A stretch of 37,739 nucleotides of DNA. Origin: Methylobacter sp. GTDB taxonomy: Bacteria; Pseudomonadota; Gammaproteobacteria; Methylococcales; Methylomonadaceae. Where the stretch lies: positions 1 to 37,739 of the forward strand of contig PERF01000011.1 of assembly GCA_002928495.1 (NCBI GenBank), in the 5' to 3' direction. Both the position numbers and the translations under genes were made by a program. How positions within the stretch are numbered: position 1 is the stretch's first letter; each line of letters begins with the position of its first letter. Positions 1 through 9,291 of the stretch are shown piece after piece. The notes under the pieces are model-generated. The model saw only the letters and a program-made list of their open reading frames with translations, was not told the DNA's origin and did no database searches.

Positions 1-854
1 GGCTGGTCGAAAGCTTCCACAACATAATAAGTTAAATTTTCTTCGGTAGCCCGGTTAAGGAACTCGCGCAAAAATTTGGCTTGATTTGATAATGATGCGG
101 TGGCGTGCTTGTTGGGTTGCCCATTTGAAGGCCAGCCAACCTCAGTTACAATGGGTTTGTTAGGATATTTCGCCTGCAATTCATGATAACGATCAAATAC
201 GTGATCAACCGCATCGTCTACGTTGATTCCTTCCCAGTACGGCAAAAAATGCACCGCGAGATAATCGACTTCGGGCACTAATTCCGGGTGCTTCATCCAT
301 TGATCCCAAGTTTCCGATGTGCTTACCGGCCGCCAGGTGCGTTTGCGAACCTCACGCAAATACTCAATCAATTTATCGGGGCTGACATCGCCCCGTAATA
401 AAGTTTCGTTACCCACCAAAAGACGGACAATTTTGGGGTTATTTTGCCGGCTGATCTGGATTAGTGTTTCTATTTCCTCCCGGTTTTTTTCACGCTGATG
501 TAGCTTGGATTCATCGTCGCCTTTCTCTTCGTCGCCTATCCATGCGCCAAGGGTAATATTCAGTTTATGCTTGGCGGCAAGTTCGGCAATGATGTCTTGC
601 CCATGCAGCATACTGTAAATGCGTATTGCGTGGACTTTACCCGACAAAAGCGCAAGATCGCTCTCGATTTGATCCGGTGTGGGGTAGTTATTGTTATCGA
701 GAGTGGACTCTTTGTGTCTGGGATCAAAAGTGACCCCCATCAATGGCTTGCTCCATGATTTTAATTGCAAGGGGTTATTAACGTAACTCCAAATGCTGAA
801 GTTGACAACGACAAGTAAGGTAAGAGCAATAACAGCGACTATCCTGGTTTTCAT
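1..854 (-). CDS. GH17-family beta-1,3-glucan-active protein, partial (3' end beyond left edge)
   Basis: This open frame runs off the left edge; 284 codons are visible from an ATG at 854. An N-terminal hydrophobic stretch (about residues 4-22) looks like a signal anchor, so the enzyme domain should be periplasmic. The fold signature is glycoside hydrolase family 17: VGNETLLRGD holds the probable acid/base Glu150, HFLPYWE follows, and TEVGWPSNGQ holds the probable nucleophile Glu238. GH17 proteins cut or transglycosylate beta-1,3-glucans; in bacteria several are fused to membrane or GT2 domains. What follows residue 284 cannot be seen here. It is clearly a paralogue of the gene at 29839-31626, sharing the same three motifs. 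No convincing Shine-Dalgarno sequence precedes the ATG. The family is confident; hydrolase versus transglycosylase is not resolved. Confidence 0.85.
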   Translation of the reverse strand, partial: MKTRIVAVIALTLLVVVNFSIWSYVNNPLQLKSWSKPLMGVTFDPRHKESTLDNNNYPTPDQIESDLALLSGKVHAIRIYSMLHGQDIIAELAAKHKLNITLGAWIGDEEKGDDESKLHQREKNREEIETLIQISRQNNPKIVRLLVGNETLLRGDVSPDKLIEYLREVRKRTWRPVSTSETWDQWMKHPELVPEVDYLAVHFLPYWEGINVDDAVDHVFDRYHELQAKYPNKPIVTEVGWPSNGQPNKHATASLSNQAKFLREFLNRATEENLTYYVVEAFDQ

Positions 855-871
855 GTTTTTAATTTTTAGAA

Positions 872-901
872 TGTATAAAAAGCGGTGAAGGTCAAATTCA
901 A
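872..901 (-). promoter_or_regulatory. Putative sigma-70 promoter for the left-edge GH17 gene
   Basis: Reading the minus strand, TTGAAT (896-901) and TATACA (872-877) are separated by 18 bases and lie just upstream of the GH17 ATG at 854. The -35 keeps TTGA and the -10 matches 5 of 6. It is the best candidate in the 107-base gap after lpd, but short promoter matches in AT-rich gaps are often fortuitous. Confidence 0.35.
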
Positions 902-961
902 TCAGTTTAGTTTAATGACGCTGACTATAGGCTGAACAAAATATATCACTAGGTTTCACAT

Positions 962-2398
962 CTAGCTTTTCTTAATATACAAATCGGTAATGGTACCGCT
1001 AATCATTTCTGCGGCAAAAGCAACGGTTTCCGATAAAGAGGGATGCGCATGGATTGTTAATCCGATATCCTCGGCATCGGCTCCCATTTCTAGAGCCAGC
1101 ACAGTTTCGGCGATAAGTTCACCCGCGTGGGAACCGACAATTCCCGCGCCCAGAATGCGGCCGGTGGTTTTATCGGTTATCAGTTTGGTGACGCCTTCCT
1201 TACGACCGGTGCTTAGCGAGCGACCACTGGCCGCCCAAGGGAAACTGGCCTTGTTATACTCTATGCCTTGCTGTTTGGCTTGGTTTTCGGTCAGCCCCAT
1301 CCATGCCACCTCAGGATCGGTATAAGCAACTGACGGAATGGTTAACGCATCAAAACCGGCTTTATGTCCGGAGGCAACTTCAGCGGCAATCTTACCCTCA
1401 TAGCTGGCTTTGTGGGCGAGCATGGGGTTGCCGGCAATATCTCCGATGGCAAAAATGTGGGGAATGTTGGTACGCTGTTGTTTATCGACCGCTATAAAGC
1501 CCCGCTCATCAACATTGACACCGGCTTTTTCGGCAGCGATTAAGAGTCCGTTGGGTTTACGTCCGATGGCTACCAAAACTTTGTCGAACAATTCCGACTC
1601 AGGTGCTTCTTTCCCTTCGAAAACGACGTTCAGCCCGTTTTCCTGGGCGGTTATTTCCTTCACCCGGGTCGATAGCCAGATATTTTTGTACTGTTTTTTG
1701 ACATGGCGGTACAGCGGGGTAACCAAATCGTTATCACAACCTGGGATTAATTGATCCATTAACTCGACTACGCTTATCTCGGAGCCTAAAGCGTGAAATA
1801 CCGTTGCCATTTCCAGGCCGATAATACCGCCGCCCACGATTAATAACTTCCTGGGAATATCGGTAAGCTCCAGCGCCCCGGTGGAGTTCATCAGGCGCGG
1901 GTCGTCATTGGGGAAACTGGGAATGTTAGTCGGCTGAGAGCCGGCGGCTATGATGGCTTGGTCAAATGTGATGGTTTGTTCGGTGTGTTCGGATTTTACC
2001 GTTAAGCTTTTATCGGAACTGAATTGTCCGGTGCCCTGGACGACGGTAATTTTACGTTGCTTGGCCAGTCTCGCGAGGCCGTCGTTTAAGGTAGCGGTAA
2101 CACTGTTTTTCCAGCTTCTGATTTTATCCAGATCGATTTCCGGTTTACCGAAACTTACACCATGTTGAGAAAACGCTTCCGCTTCATGGATGACTTGGGC
2201 AACATGTAATAATGCTTTTGAAGGAATACAGCCAACGTTTAGACAGACGCCGCCTAGTACAGGAAACCGTTCCACTATAACCACCTGCTTACCTAAGTCG
2301 GCAGCGCGGAAAGCGGCGGTATAACCACCGGGTCCGCCACCTAAAACCAAAACTTCGGCATGTAATGCGGAGGTATTGTCCAAGGAATTCATCTCCAT
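962..2398 (-). CDS. lpdA: Dihydrolipoyl dehydrogenase (E3 of pyruvate dehydrogenase)
   Basis: A 478-residue flavoprotein that reoxidises dihydrolipoyl groups with NAD+. The N-terminal FAD-binding motif GGGPGGYTAA (about residues 20-29) is followed by GGVCLNVGCIPSK with the redox-active Cys52-Cys57 pair. A second dinucleotide motif, VGGGIIGLEMA, binds NAD, and the C-terminal HAHPSLSE carries the His-Glu dyad of the dimer interface. Length is normal for the family. The first ATG is favoured because AGGAG lies 7 bases upstream; the second ATG, two codons later, has no room for a site. The gene follows aceF by 10 bases, with its ribosome-binding site touching the aceF stop codon, so it is the third gene of an aceE-aceF-lpd operon. 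It may also serve other lipoyl complexes, which cannot be judged here. Confidence 0.97.
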   Translation of the reverse strand: MEMNSLDNTSALHAEVLVLGGGPGGYTAAFRAADLGKQVVIVERFPVLGGVCLNVGCIPSKALLHVAQVIHEAEAFSQHGVSFGKPEIDLDKIRSWKNSVTATLNDGLARLAKQRKITVVQGTGQFSSDKSLTVKSEHTEQTITFDQAIIAAGSQPTNIPSFPNDDPRLMNSTGALELTDIPRKLLIVGGGIIGLEMATVFHALGSEISVVELMDQLIPGCDNDLVTPLYRHVKKQYKNIWLSTRVKEITAQENGLNVVFEGKEAPESELFDKVLVAIGRKPNGLLIAAEKAGVNVDERGFIAVDKQQRTNIPHIFAIGDIAGNPMLAHKASYEGKIAAEVASGHKAGFDALTIPSVAYTDPEVAWMGLTENQAKQQGIEYNKASFPWAASGRSLSTGRKEGVTKLITDKTTGRILGAGIVGSHAGELIAETVLALEMGADAEDIGLTIHAHPSLSETVAFAAEMISGTITDLYIKKS

Positions 2399-2408
2399 TT
2401 CTGTACTC

Positions 2409-3737
2409 CTAAAGTAATAAGCGGCGAATATCGCCGAGATAATTTTTGATTGCCGTCATAAAGCGCGCGCCCTCCGCGCCGTCGATGACGCGGTGGTCAT
2501 AGGTGATGTCCAGTGGCAGCATCAATCGGGGAACAAAATCCTTACCATTCCATACCGGCTGCATTTTTGCTCGTGTCACCCCCAAAATAGCGACTTCCGG
2601 CGCGTTTACAATCGGCGTAAATGCCGTGCCCCCAATCCCGCCCAAGCTGGAGATGGTTATACAGCCGCCTTGCATGTCACCCGGCATCAGTTTGCCGGCA
2701 CGGGCTTTTTCGCTTTTTTCCGCCAATTCCAAGGCAATCTGATTCACTGATTTTTTATCGACATCGCGTAAAACCGGGACCACCAGGCCATTTGGGGTAT
2801 CAACCGCAATGCCGATGTTAAAATATTTCTTCAAGATCAGTTTTTCCCCATCGGGCGACAAGGAGGCATTAAATTGCGGAAATTGCCGCATGGCGGCAAT
2901 TAACGCCTTAATAATAAAAATTAAACCGGTGATTTTAACTTCGCTGTTGGTTTTTTCAGCATTAATTGTACTCCGGAAAGCTTCCATTTCAGTAATATCC
3001 GCTTCTTCATGATAAGTAACCAGCGGCAGATTTAACCAGACCCGGCTTAAATTTTGCCCGGTCATTTTTTTGATTTTACTGAGTTTCAGCTCTTCAATTT
3101 CGCCAAATTGCGTGAAATCCACGGCTGGTATGGGCGGTATGCTTCCACCGGTTTGGCTGCTGCCTTGGCTCAAGGTTTTTTTAATGTAATGTTTAATATC
3201 GTCTTTAAGTATTCGCCCTTTGCGTCCGCTACCGCCGGTAACCAGATTGATATCGACGCCTAACTCACGGGCAAAAAGCCTAACTGCCGGCGTTGCGTGC
3301 GCGGGACTGCCCTTACTGGCAGGAAGTGCTTCGGGCGGGCTGGATTGGGTTGCTGGTGGCTGTGCTGTTTCCACCGCCTTGGGTTGTTCAGGAAGCTTAA
3401 TTGCCTGCGCTGTATTTTCAGCTTGAGCGGTTACCGCTTCAGGTGCAGGCGGCTTTTCCTGATCTAGAGACGTTTGTCCGCTTGCCGCTACCATTGTAGC
3501 TGCGGTTACAGTGGCAATCAGCGTGCCTTCAGAAACCTTATCTCCCGTTTTTATAAATACTTCGTTAACGGTTCCGGCAGCCGTGGCGGGTAGATCCATG
3601 CTGGCCTTATCGGTTTCAAGCATGGCGATAGTCTGATCCAGGGCCACGATATCGCCGGGTTTAATCGAGACATCGACCACATCAACATCGGTAACATTGC
3701 CGATATCCGGCACTTTAATTTCTATTAAGGCGCTCAT
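2409..3737 (-). CDS. aceF: Dihydrolipoyllysine-residue acetyltransferase (E2 of pyruvate dehydrogenase)
   Basis: The E2 core of pyruvate dehydrogenase, which moves the acetyl group from E1 to CoA on a swinging lipoyl arm. One N-terminal lipoyl domain is present with the lipoylated Lys44 in ETDKASMD. A Pro/Ala/Gln-rich linker follows (about 80-145), then a peripheral subunit-binding domain (about 146-187, beginning HATPAVRLFAREL), then the acyltransferase domain ending with the catalytic DHRVIDG motif near residue 415. At 442 residues it is shorter than the E. coli protein of about 630 because it has one lipoyl domain instead of three; single-lipoyl versions are common elsewhere and this is not a truncation. 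The gene starts 9 bases after the aceE stop and is followed by lpd. Confidence 0.96.
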   Translation of the reverse strand: MSALIEIKVPDIGNVTDVDVVDVSIKPGDIVALDQTIAMLETDKASMDLPATAAGTVNEVFIKTGDKVSEGTLIATVTAATMVAASGQTSLDQEKPPAPEAVTAQAENTAQAIKLPEQPKAVETAQPPATQSSPPEALPASKGSPAHATPAVRLFARELGVDINLVTGGSGRKGRILKDDIKHYIKKTLSQGSSQTGGSIPPIPAVDFTQFGEIEELKLSKIKKMTGQNLSRVWLNLPLVTYHEEADITEMEAFRSTINAEKTNSEVKITGLIFIIKALIAAMRQFPQFNASLSPDGEKLILKKYFNIGIAVDTPNGLVVPVLRDVDKKSVNQIALELAEKSEKARAGKLMPGDMQGGCITISSLGGIGGTAFTPIVNAPEVAILGVTRAKMQPVWNGKDFVPRLMLPLDITYDHRVIDGAEGARFMTAIKNYLGDIRRLLL

Positions 3738-3746
3738 TTTATTTCC

Positions 3747-6425
3747 TTATGTTAACCAAGGTGCTGGTGCTTCAGGGTTAATGCCATATTTTGCGATAGC
3801 GACATCGACCTTGGCTTTATCAAACTGGCCAAGATCCGCCAAGCTTTTTAATGCGGCGACTGTAACGTGCCAGCGGTCAACCTCGAAGAATTTGCGTAGC
3901 TGCTCGCGGGTGTCGGAACGGCCGAAACCGTCAGTGCCTAACACGAGATAAGGTAAGGGCACATAAGCCCGGATTTGTTCGGCAAAACCGCGTACGTAAT
4001 CACTTGCCGCGATGACGGGGCCCTCGGCTTTCTCCAGGCAGCGCGTAACGTGGGGTATCTTTGCCGGTTCTGTCGGGTGGAAGCGGTTCCAACGGGTACA
4101 GGTTTGGCCATCCCGTGCCAGTTCGGTAAAACTAGGGCAACTCCAAAGATCGGCTACCACTCCCCAGTCATCGTGCAATAGTGCGGCAGCGGCCTCAACT
4201 TCGCGGAAGATGGTACCTGAGCCCAATAATTGAACCCTTGGCGCTTTTTTCTTGGCGCCTTTACGAAAGGCATACATGCCTTTAAGAATGTCATCCTCAA
4301 TACCTTTAGGCATGGCAGGGTGCACATAGTTTTCGTTCATTACGGTGATGTAATAGAAAATATCCTCTTGTTCTACATACATGCGTCGTAAGCCGTCTTG
4401 GATAATGACCGCCAATTCATAGCTGTAAGTCGGGTCGTAGGAGATGCAGTTGGGAACGCTGGCTGCGGCGATATGGCTCTGGCCGTCTTCATGCTGCAAG
4501 CCTTCACCGTTCAGGGTGGTTCTGCCTGCGGTGCCGCCCAGTAAAAAGCCGCGTGTGCGCTGGTCGGCGCCGGCCCAGATTAAATCGCCGACGCGCTGAA
4601 AACCGAACATGGAATAGTAAATAAAGAACGGAATCATGGGCACGTTATGGGTTGTGTACGAGGTGCCGGCAGCAATCCAATCACACAAGCCGCCGGCTTC
4701 GTTAATGCCTTCTTGTAGTACTTGGCCATGCTTGTCTTCTTTATAAAACATTAATTGGTCGGCATCCTGCGGGGTATAAAGCTGGCCAACCTGCGACCAG
4801 ATACCTAATTGCCGGAACATTCCCTCCATGCCGAAGGTTCTTGATTCATCGGGCACGATCGGGACAACGCGTTTACCGATGTGCTTATCTTTAATCAAAA
4901 TATTCAGTAACCTGACGAAAGCCATGGTTGTTGATATTTCCCGGTCTTCACCACTACCTTCCAGCAACGGTTTAAAATCGGCTAGGACAGGAACATCCAA
5001 CGCTTGGGATTTCCGCCGTCTGGCGGGAAGTTGTCCGCCTAAAACGGTACGCCGCTGCTTCATATATTCCAACTCTTTGGAACCTTCAGGAAAGCTCAGA
5101 TAAGGTAGTGATTCGATATCATCGTCGGAAACCGGCAGGTTGTAGCGGTCGCGAAAGCGTATTAGCGAGCTTCGGCTCATTTTTTTCTGTTGATGCGTCG
5201 TGTTTTGCGCTTGCCCGGATTCGCCCATTCCGTAACCTTTGATGGTTTTGGCCAAAACCACGGTAGGTTGGCCGGTATGGTTAACAGCCGATAAGAACGC
5301 GGCATAAATCTTATTGGCATCATGACCGCCGCGATTCAACTCCCAAATATCGCGGTCCGACCAATCCGCCACCATGGCTCTTAATTCCGGGGTATTGAAA
5401 AAATGTTCTCTTACAAACGCCCCATCTTTGGCTTTGAAGGTTTGATAGTCGCCATCAACGCATTCCATCATCCGTTTGACCAAGAGCCCGTCTTTGTCTC
5501 TGGCTAGCAAGGAGTCCCAGCGATGTCCCCAAACCAGCTTAATAACATTCCAGCCGGCGCCGCGGAATTCAGCCTCCAACTCCTGAATAATTTTGCCGTT
5601 TCCGCGTACCGGTCCATCCAAGCGCTGCAGATTGCAATTGACTACGAAAACCAAATTGTCCAGTTTTTCCCGTCCTGCCATACCAATCGCGCCCAAGGAT
5701 TCAGGCTCATCAGTTTCGCCATCGCCGAGAAAAGCCCAGACTTTACGTTTTGAGGTGTCGGCAAAGCCACGGTCTTGCAAATAGCGCATAAACCGTGCTT
5801 GATAAATCGCCATGATTGGACCTAAACCCATGGAAACTGTTGGGAATTGCCAAAAATCCGGCATTAACCAAGGGTGCGGGTAAGACGATAAACCGTTACC
5901 GTTGACTTCCTGGCGGTAATTATCCAGTTGATCTTGAGTCAACCTTCCCAGCAAAAAAGCACGGGCGTAATCACCGGGTGCGGAATGTCCCTGAGTGAAA
6001 ACCAAATCGCCGCCGTGCTGGTCAGAAGGTGCATGCCAAAAATGGTTATAACCCACATCATATAAAGTCGACGCCGATGCGAAACTGGCGATATGTCCAC
6101 CGACGTTGGTGTCTTTGTTAGCCCGCAAAACCATCATCATGGCATTCCAGCGAACATACGAGCGAATGGAATATTCAATAGCGGCATCACCGGGAAATTG
6201 AGTCTGTTGCGATACAGGAATCGTGTTGATATAGGCGGTGTTGGCGCTAAATGGAATATCAAAACCGGCATGGCGGGTAGCGGCTACCAAATGTTCGATC
6301 AAAAAATGCGCACGGGCACTGCCTTCCCGTTCCATAACCGCTTGTAGGGCTTCAACCCATTCCCTGGTTTCAACCGGATCGATGTCGAATTGCCCGGCTA
6401 CCTCGGAAACTAAATTGGTACTCAT
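3747..6425 (-). CDS. aceE: Pyruvate dehydrogenase E1 component, homodimeric type
   Basis: Thiamine-diphosphate-dependent decarboxylase that starts conversion of pyruvate to acetyl-CoA. At 892 residues it matches the single-chain, homodimeric E1 of Gammaproteobacteria and not the split alpha/beta type. Visible landmarks are HGGDLVFTQGHSAPGDYAR (about 138-156), the cofactor motif beginning GDGETDEPESLG (near 230) and ending VVNCNLQRLDGPVRGNG, and TIKGYGMGESGQAQNTTHQQ further on. The C-terminal half keeps LLGGTAGRTTLNGEGLQHEDG. AGGA lies 7 bases before the ATG. It is the first gene of the aceE-aceF-lpd operon, with its promoter presumably in the 314-base gap shared with argG. Nothing is broken or unusual. 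Confidence 0.97.
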   Translation of the reverse strand: MSTNLVSEVAGQFDIDPVETREWVEALQAVMEREGSARAHFLIEHLVAATRHAGFDIPFSANTAYINTIPVSQQTQFPGDAAIEYSIRSYVRWNAMMMVLRANKDTNVGGHIASFASASTLYDVGYNHFWHAPSDQHGGDLVFTQGHSAPGDYARAFLLGRLTQDQLDNYRQEVNGNGLSSYPHPWLMPDFWQFPTVSMGLGPIMAIYQARFMRYLQDRGFADTSKRKVWAFLGDGETDEPESLGAIGMAGREKLDNLVFVVNCNLQRLDGPVRGNGKIIQELEAEFRGAGWNVIKLVWGHRWDSLLARDKDGLLVKRMMECVDGDYQTFKAKDGAFVREHFFNTPELRAMVADWSDRDIWELNRGGHDANKIYAAFLSAVNHTGQPTVVLAKTIKGYGMGESGQAQNTTHQQKKMSRSSLIRFRDRYNLPVSDDDIESLPYLSFPEGSKELEYMKQRRTVLGGQLPARRRKSQALDVPVLADFKPLLEGSGEDREISTTMAFVRLLNILIKDKHIGKRVVPIVPDESRTFGMEGMFRQLGIWSQVGQLYTPQDADQLMFYKEDKHGQVLQEGINEAGGLCDWIAAGTSYTTHNVPMIPFFIYYSMFGFQRVGDLIWAGADQRTRGFLLGGTAGRTTLNGEGLQHEDGQSHIAAASVPNCISYDPTYSYELAVIIQDGLRRMYVEQEDIFYYITVMNENYVHPAMPKGIEDDILKGMYAFRKGAKKKAPRVQLLGSGTIFREVEAAAALLHDDWGVVADLWSCPSFTELARDGQTCTRWNRFHPTEPAKIPHVTRCLEKAEGPVIAASDYVRGFAEQIRAYVPLPYLVLGTDGFGRSDTREQLRKFFEVDRWHVTVAALKSLADLGQFDKAKVDVAIAKYGINPEAPAPWLT

Positions 6426-6739
6426 ATTTTCATCCTAATTTGAGGAGGGTAAGTAAACTAAAAATTCGCTCTTTTGAGAAATTTAAGACTGGTTTTGAAA
6501 TGGTGTGTTGACAATTGTGCTCAAAGTTTTGCATCAATGGACAAGGAAGTTATCTATTAGCTTATCTCTATGGCAATAATATAGCATTAAAGACGTTGAA
6601 ACTGAATATGCGCTAAGTCTTAATATCAAATTTGCCGGTCATTTTCGGCAATCGGCGTCGGGCTTTTTTACTTTCGACCGGCAATGTTTTAGCCAATTTT
6701 TTTAGTTATAATCAGTCATTTTTAATTTCACTCAAAAAC
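6426..6739. promoter_or_regulatory. Divergent aceE / argG intergenic region (314 bases, no gene)
   Basis: This gap must hold promoters for the pyruvate dehydrogenase operon (leftward) and argG (rightward). For argG, a perfect TATAAT sits at 6707-6712, about 27 bases before the ATG at 6740, but its -35 is poor. A perfect TTGACA at 6508-6513 has no good -10 at the right distance. For aceE, TATATT on the minus strand (inside TGCTATATTATTG, about 6573-6585) has a weak TTCAGT 17 bases upstream. A 6-bp inverted repeat, TTGCCG / CGGCAA (6632-6637 and 6646-6651), lacks a T-run. I could not find a clear ArgR or PdhR operator. No coding frame here looks real; the frame extending upstream of argG lacks family homology. 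Confidence 0.4.
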
Positions 6740-7951
6740 ATGTCCGATATTAACAAAGTTGTTTTGGCTTATTCAGGCGGATTGGATACCTCGGTTATTC
6801 TCAAATGGTTACAAGACGTCTATCAATGCGAAGTGGTGACGTTTACCGCGGATTTAGGCCAGGGCGAAGAGGTGGAACCCGCGCGCGCCAAAGCAAAGGC
6901 GCTAGGTATCAAAGAAATTTACATTGACGACTTGCGCGAGCCATTCGCCAAGGAATTTGTTTTCCCCATGTTCAGGGCCAATACAGTCTACGAAGGCGAA
7001 TATCTGTTGGGAACTTCAATTGCTCGGCCTCTGATCGCCAAACGGTTAATTGAAATTGCCAATGAAACCGGCGCCGACACTATTTCCCATGGCGCCACCG
7101 GAAAAGGTAACGACCAGGTCCGATTCGAATTAGGGGCTTATGCATTAAGGCCCGATATCCGAGTTATAGCGCCTTGGCGGGAATGGGACTTAACCTCCCG
7201 TCAAACGCTCTTGGCTTACGCCGAACAACATGGCATCCCGATAGAAATGAAAAAAGGCAAAGCTTCGCCTTATTCCATGGACGCCAATCTTCTACACATC
7301 TCTTACGAAGGCGGCATACTCGAAGATCCTTGGGCTGAGCCTGAGGAAGACATGTGGCGGTGGACCGTCTCACCTGAGTCGGCGCCTGATAAGCCCACCT
7401 ACTTGGAATTAACTTACCGCCACGGCGATATTGTAGCCATTGATGGGGTGATGCTTTCGCCCGCGGAAATTCTGTCTAAACTCAACCAAATTGCCGGGGC
7501 TAACGGAGTGGGCAGGCTTGATTTAGTGGAGAACCGCTACGTAGGCATGAAATCACGCGGTTGCTATGAAACGCCGGGCGGCACGGTTATGTTAAAAGCT
7601 CATCGGGCAATGGAGTCAATCACCTTAGACCGCGAAGTCGCGCATTTAAAAGATGAGCTGATGCCTCGCTATGCTTCGTTAATTTATAATGGCTACTGGT
7701 GGAGTCCGGAACGCAAGATGCTTCAACACATGATTGATGCCTCCCAAGTTAATGTTAACGGACAAGTCAGAGTTAAACTCTACAAAGGTAATGTTACGAT
7801 AGCAGGACGCGCTTCGGAGAGCGATAGTTTGTTCGATGCCAGTATTGCAACTTTCGAGGAAGATCAAGGGGCCTATAACCAAAAAGATGCAGAGGGCTTT
7901 ATCAAGCTCAATGCGCTGAGAATGCGGATAGCGGCAAAAAAACAAGGCTAA
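6740..7951 (+). CDS. argG: Argininosuccinate synthase
   Basis: Joins citrulline and aspartate with ATP to make argininosuccinate, the penultimate step of arginine synthesis. The chosen ATG at 6740 gives 403 residues beginning [19 protein letters not shown], placing the N-type ATP pyrophosphatase loop (AYSGGLDTS) where the family has it. The frame extends 36 codons further upstream, but those residues have no family counterpart. [13 protein letters not shown] (near 115-127) is the citrulline/aspartate-binding region and [11 protein letters not shown] is also typical. It is the 400-residue bacterial type. The Shine-Dalgarno sequence is weak. It is separated from the argD-argF-argA cluster by about 6 kb. 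Confidence 0.96.
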   Translation: MSDINKVVLAYSGGLDTSVILKWLQDVYQCEVVTFTADLGQGEEVEPARAKAKALGIKEIYIDDLREPFAKEFVFPMFRANTVYEGEYLLGTSIARPLIAKRLIEIANETGADTISHGATGKGNDQVRFELGAYALRPDIRVIAPWREWDLTSRQTLLAYAEQHGIPIEMKKGKASPYSMDANLLHISYEGGILEDPWAEPEEDMWRWTVSPESAPDKPTYLELTYRHGDIVAIDGVMLSPAEILSKLNQIAGANGVGRLDLVENRYVGMKSRGCYETPGGTVMLKAHRAMESITLDREVAHLKDELMPRYASLIYNGYWWSPERKMLQHMIDASQVNVNGQVRVKLYKGNVTIAGRASESDSLFDASIATFEEDQGAYNQKDAEGFIKLNALRMRIAAKKQG

Positions 7952-7974
7952 ACACATGAAGCCGGATAAATGCC

Positions 7975-8002
7975 AAGACAATTTTGATTAAGATTGTATA
8001 AT
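7975..8002 (+). promoter_or_regulatory. Putative promoter for the membrane protein gene at 8079
   Basis: AAGACA (7975-7980) and a perfect TATAAT (7997-8002) are spaced by 16 bases in the gap after argG. A second TATAAT lies at 8022-8027 without a good -35. Either would give the downstream gene its own transcript, independent of argG. Confidence 0.4.
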
Positions 8003-8078
8003 GGCTTAAAAAACCAGCCGTTATAATAGGTTTAGTTTCACCCATGAAAGCAGCTTTTTGCAGGCTAAGGTAATGTCA

Positions 8079-8693
8079 ATGAGTGATAGGCGAGAAAGCG
8101 ATTCTGATTTTGTCGGTGTGGAAGAACACCGCACAGTCGTATTACAACACCTCCCACCTCATCAAGGTTTGGCCAAAGTCAACCAGTTTTTGCTGGCCAG
8201 CGTTTTTGTATTGATGATGATTGTTTTTATTCTGGGATTCTTTTTAATTCCCGATGAAAACAAAGTAATTGAGAGCTTTGTAAAAGCCAACACTTCGGAT
8301 ATAAGCGCAAATATGAATCCGGCTATTTCCGAAGAAGTTAACACCTTGAAAGGCCAGTTGGCGGGTTTAGTCAGTGGTTCTATTGAAAGCAAGCTTAGAG
8401 TTTTGGAAGACAACATACGATCCGGGAAATTATCTTCGTCCCTAGGCATGGTTGAGGAGCTCAAAAATGATGTTGAGTTTTTACGAGGGTATGTAAAACC
8501 CATAAAATCAGACCGGTCTGTCAGTATTTCAAACGAGCAACTGATCAGGGAAATGTCGTATCTCAAGCGCTTGGTTTACATGACTTTAGCGTCTTGTGCC
8601 TTGATTTTTATAGGGTTTGTAGGCGTTTGGATAAAAAACAAACAACTTTTGCCGTATCAAAAACAGAGCACCGGCTATATCGGCAAAAAATAA
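8079..8693 (+). CDS. Unrecognised inner-membrane protein with two membrane segments and a central coiled-coil region
   Basis: I do not recognise a family. From ATG 8079 the product is 204 residues. A charged N-terminus (about 1-34) precedes a strong hydrophobic segment (about 35-58, LLASVFVLMMIVFILGFFLI). A polar, probably helical and coiled-coil-prone stretch of about 105 residues follows (ISEEVNTLKGQLAGL, SKLRVLEDNI, GMVEELKNDVEFLRG), then a second segment (about 167-187, MTLASCALIFIGFVGVWI) and a short basic tail. The likely topology is both ends in the cytoplasm and the middle in the periplasm. AAGG lies 8 bases before the chosen ATG; an ATG at 8073 and a TTG at 8058 are alternatives. The gene lies between argG and a strong terminator and may have its own promoter. 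Function unknown; a scaffold or sensor role would be guesswork. Confidence 0.75.
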   Translation: MSDRRESDSDFVGVEEHRTVVLQHLPPHQGLAKVNQFLLASVFVLMMIVFILGFFLIPDENKVIESFVKANTSDISANMNPAISEEVNTLKGQLAGLVSGSIESKLRVLEDNIRSGKLSSSLGMVEELKNDVEFLRGYVKPIKSDRSVSISNEQLIREMSYLKRLVYMTLASCALIFIGFVGVWIKNKQLLPYQKQSTGYIGKK

Positions 8694-8710
8694 TTTTTTC
8701 CGGTAAAACT

Positions 8711-8750
8711 AAAAAAGCCGCTCCGGCGTTAATTCCGGAGCGGCTTTTTT
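8711..8750. terminator. Strong bidirectional intrinsic terminator
   Basis: A perfect 16-base inverted repeat: AAAAAAGCCGCTCCGG (8711-8726), an 8-base loop, and CCGGAGCGGCTTTTTT (8735-8750). A 10-bp GC-rich stem is flanked by an A-run on one side and a T-run on the other, so it can end transcription both ways. It sits between the convergent membrane-protein gene (plus) and cytochrome gene (minus). Confidence 0.95.
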
Positions 8751-8773
8751 GATGTGGCTTTTTTAGCGCTGTA

Positions 8774-9112
8774 TTATTTGCTGCCCAAATAAGCATACAA
8801 AGCGTCAACAGCTTGATCTTCGCCGTAGCCGGCTTTTTTAACCGGACCTAGATCCATAATGGTGCCGATTGCTTTCGGCATACCGCCTTTACCTTCTTTT
8901 AAAACTTTTTCGAAAGTGGCTCTATCAAGTTTGCCTGATTTTACCAAATCAAACAATTGCGGATTTGATGCGATATCATGGCAAGTGCCACAGCCACGGC
9001 CAAAAGCGCGTTCGTAGATTTTTTGCCCGATTTCAAGTTGCTCGTTAGCGAAGACTGAACCGCTTAAAGAAATTAAAGCAGCAGCGGCTATTGTACCTAA
9101 TGTTTTTTTCAT
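8774..9112 (-). CDS. Small periplasmic c-type cytochrome
   Basis: A 112-residue monohaem cytochrome c. A signal peptide (MKKTLGTIAAAALISLSGSVFA, cleavage expected after Ala22) is followed by the haem-attachment motif CGTCH at 41-45. Met78 in GKGGMPKAIG is the probable sixth ligand, so this is a class I-like electron carrier. The mature protein is about 90 residues. Before the ATG, AGAGAGG forms a good ribosome-binding site. The gene follows cysG in the same direction after 179 bases and ends at the terminator at 8711-8750. Its redox partner cannot be named from the sequence. Gene families of this size include cytochrome c5- and c-551-like proteins, and I did not assign a subtype. Confidence 0.88.
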   Translation of the reverse strand: MKKTLGTIAAAALISLSGSVFANEQLEIGQKIYERAFGRGCGTCHDIASNPQLFDLVKSGKLDRATFEKVLKEGKGGMPKAIGTIMDLGPVKKAGYGEDQAVDALYAYLGSK

Positions 9113-9291
9113 ATCGACCTCTCTTGGTTATAAAAATAGGCGGTTGTTTACAGCCCGATTAAGTAAATCCTATAAGAATAGGGAATTAAAGCTTAAAGTT
9201 CAATCATTTTTTCAGGGCATTAGCTAATATTTGCAATTCAGTCCTGTGCGAATATTGATACAAGTTGAGTGAACCAAAACTGAATAGGTAT

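Noticed and set aside
990-6438. Many plus-strand open frames across lpd, aceF and aceE
   Set aside because: They are out-of-frame shadows of well-conserved minus-strand genes and show no protein-like features.
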